From assembly GCA_016295545.1 (NCBI GenBank), contig JAEDLA010000077.1, positions 1-6,933 on the forward strand: 6,933 bases of DNA, read 5' to 3'. Below are positions 6,763-6,933 of this stretch, piece after piece; position 1 is the first letter of the stretch; every line of letters starts with the position of its first letter. The notes under the pieces are model-generated. The model was given only the letters and a program-made list of their open reading frames with translations, was not told the DNA's origin and did no database searches. This DNA comes from Oscillospiraceae bacterium. GTDB taxonomy: Bacteria; Bacillota; Clostridia; Oscillospirales; Ruminococcaceae. The translations under genes were made by a program, and so were the position numbers.

Positions 6763-6798
6763 TATATATATTATAGCACCGGTCCGCAGAAAAATCAA
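6763..6798 (-). promoter_or_regulatory. Sigma-A-type promoter of the rimP-nusA-infB operon
   Basis: The -35 box is TTGATT (6793-6798), the -10 box is TATAAT (6770-6775), and the spacer is exactly 17 bp. TG stands one base upstream of the -10 box (6777-6778), making it an extended -10 promoter. The start of transcription is predicted near 6763-6764. A second TATAAT at 6761-6766 has no fitting -35 box. No better candidate lies between here and rimP. Confidence 0.85.
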
Positions 6799-6802
6799 TA
6801 CC

Positions 6803-6838
6803 TTTTGCAAATTTTTGCAGATTTTTTCATAATTTTTT
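6803..6838 (-). promoter_or_regulatory. Phased A-tracts upstream of the operon promoter (UP-like region)
   Basis: Four runs of A on the minus strand lie at 6833-6838, 6822-6827, 6812-6816 and 6803-6806, starting 11, 11 and 10 bp apart. The last ends four bases before the -35 box. A-tracts repeated at the helical period bend DNA, and AT-rich tracts here can contact the RNA polymerase alpha subunits. The pattern is directly seen; activation of the promoter is inferred. Confidence 0.6.
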
Positions 6839-6933
6839 CATTTATCGTCAGGCTGCACAATAAACATAACCTTTTGGCAGATTATTTTATTCCGGTTCTG
6901 CCTGTTTTTTTAGCATATCCCCTGTTAAATTCC

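Noticed and set aside
6876..6911. Plus-strand hairpin GGCAGA/TCTGCC followed by a run of seven T, resembling a terminator.
   Set aside because: The stem is only 6 bp with a 15-nt loop, and no plus-strand gene lies upstream in the window. On the minus strand it has no U-tract, so it is not supported as a terminator for the preceding gene.
6882..6933. Possible C-terminal tail of an upstream minus-strand gene entering from the right edge (two frames open for 14-16 codons).
   Set aside because: Too short to recognise, and two frames are equally open, so no gene can be claimed.

Overview
The window carries, entirely on the minus strand, the conserved transcription/translation operon of Firmicutes read in the order rimP, nusA, rnpM (ylxR), ylxQ, infB, an unrecognised acidic ORF, rbfA, and the 5' part of a DHH phosphoesterase gene (nrnA-type) that runs off the left edge. 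This gene order, the strong GGAGG-type ribosome binding sites, a NusA without C-terminal AR repeats, and a DHH gene following rbfA all point to a Clostridia-class Firmicute. I would guess a Ruminococcus-like Oscillospiraceae, but that is inference from style, not a database result.

Right end (6658-6933): the operon control region, read right to left. It has four A-tracts spaced at about one helical turn, a strong extended -10 promoter (TTGATT, 17 bp, TATAAT with TG one base upstream), and a perfect 15-bp hairpin that starts about 10 nt into the predicted transcript. The hairpin looks like a leader terminator or attenuator. The rimP leader then has a distant strong Shine-Dalgarno sequence and a nearer weak one that could pair with the same CUCC-like segment.

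Middle (3924-6657): rimP, nusA, rnpM and ylxQ are tightly packed, with gaps of 17 and 5 nt and a 32-nt overlap between rnpM and ylxQ. A 335-nt non-coding gap before infB breaks this packing. Nearly half of it is a 158-bp imperfect palindrome with matching ends (ATACTAATTCCA) flanked by TTA on both sides, which I interpret as a MITE-like non-autonomous transposable element inside the operon.

Left part (1-3923): infB encodes a full IF2 with a long Lys/Pro/Glu-rich linker. It is followed by a 136-residue acidic protein of unknown function where Bacillus has ylxP, then rbfA, then the partial nrnA-like gene.

Together the genes cover 30S maturation (RimP, RbfA), transcription elongation/termination (NusA), RNase P modulation (RnpM), RNA binding by an L7Ae-type protein (YlxQ), translation initiation (IF2) and nanoRNA/cyclic-dinucleotide turnover (NrnA). 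No new defence or mobile gene system is visible. The points worth attention are the inserted palindrome, the leader hairpin and the unknown acidic ORF.
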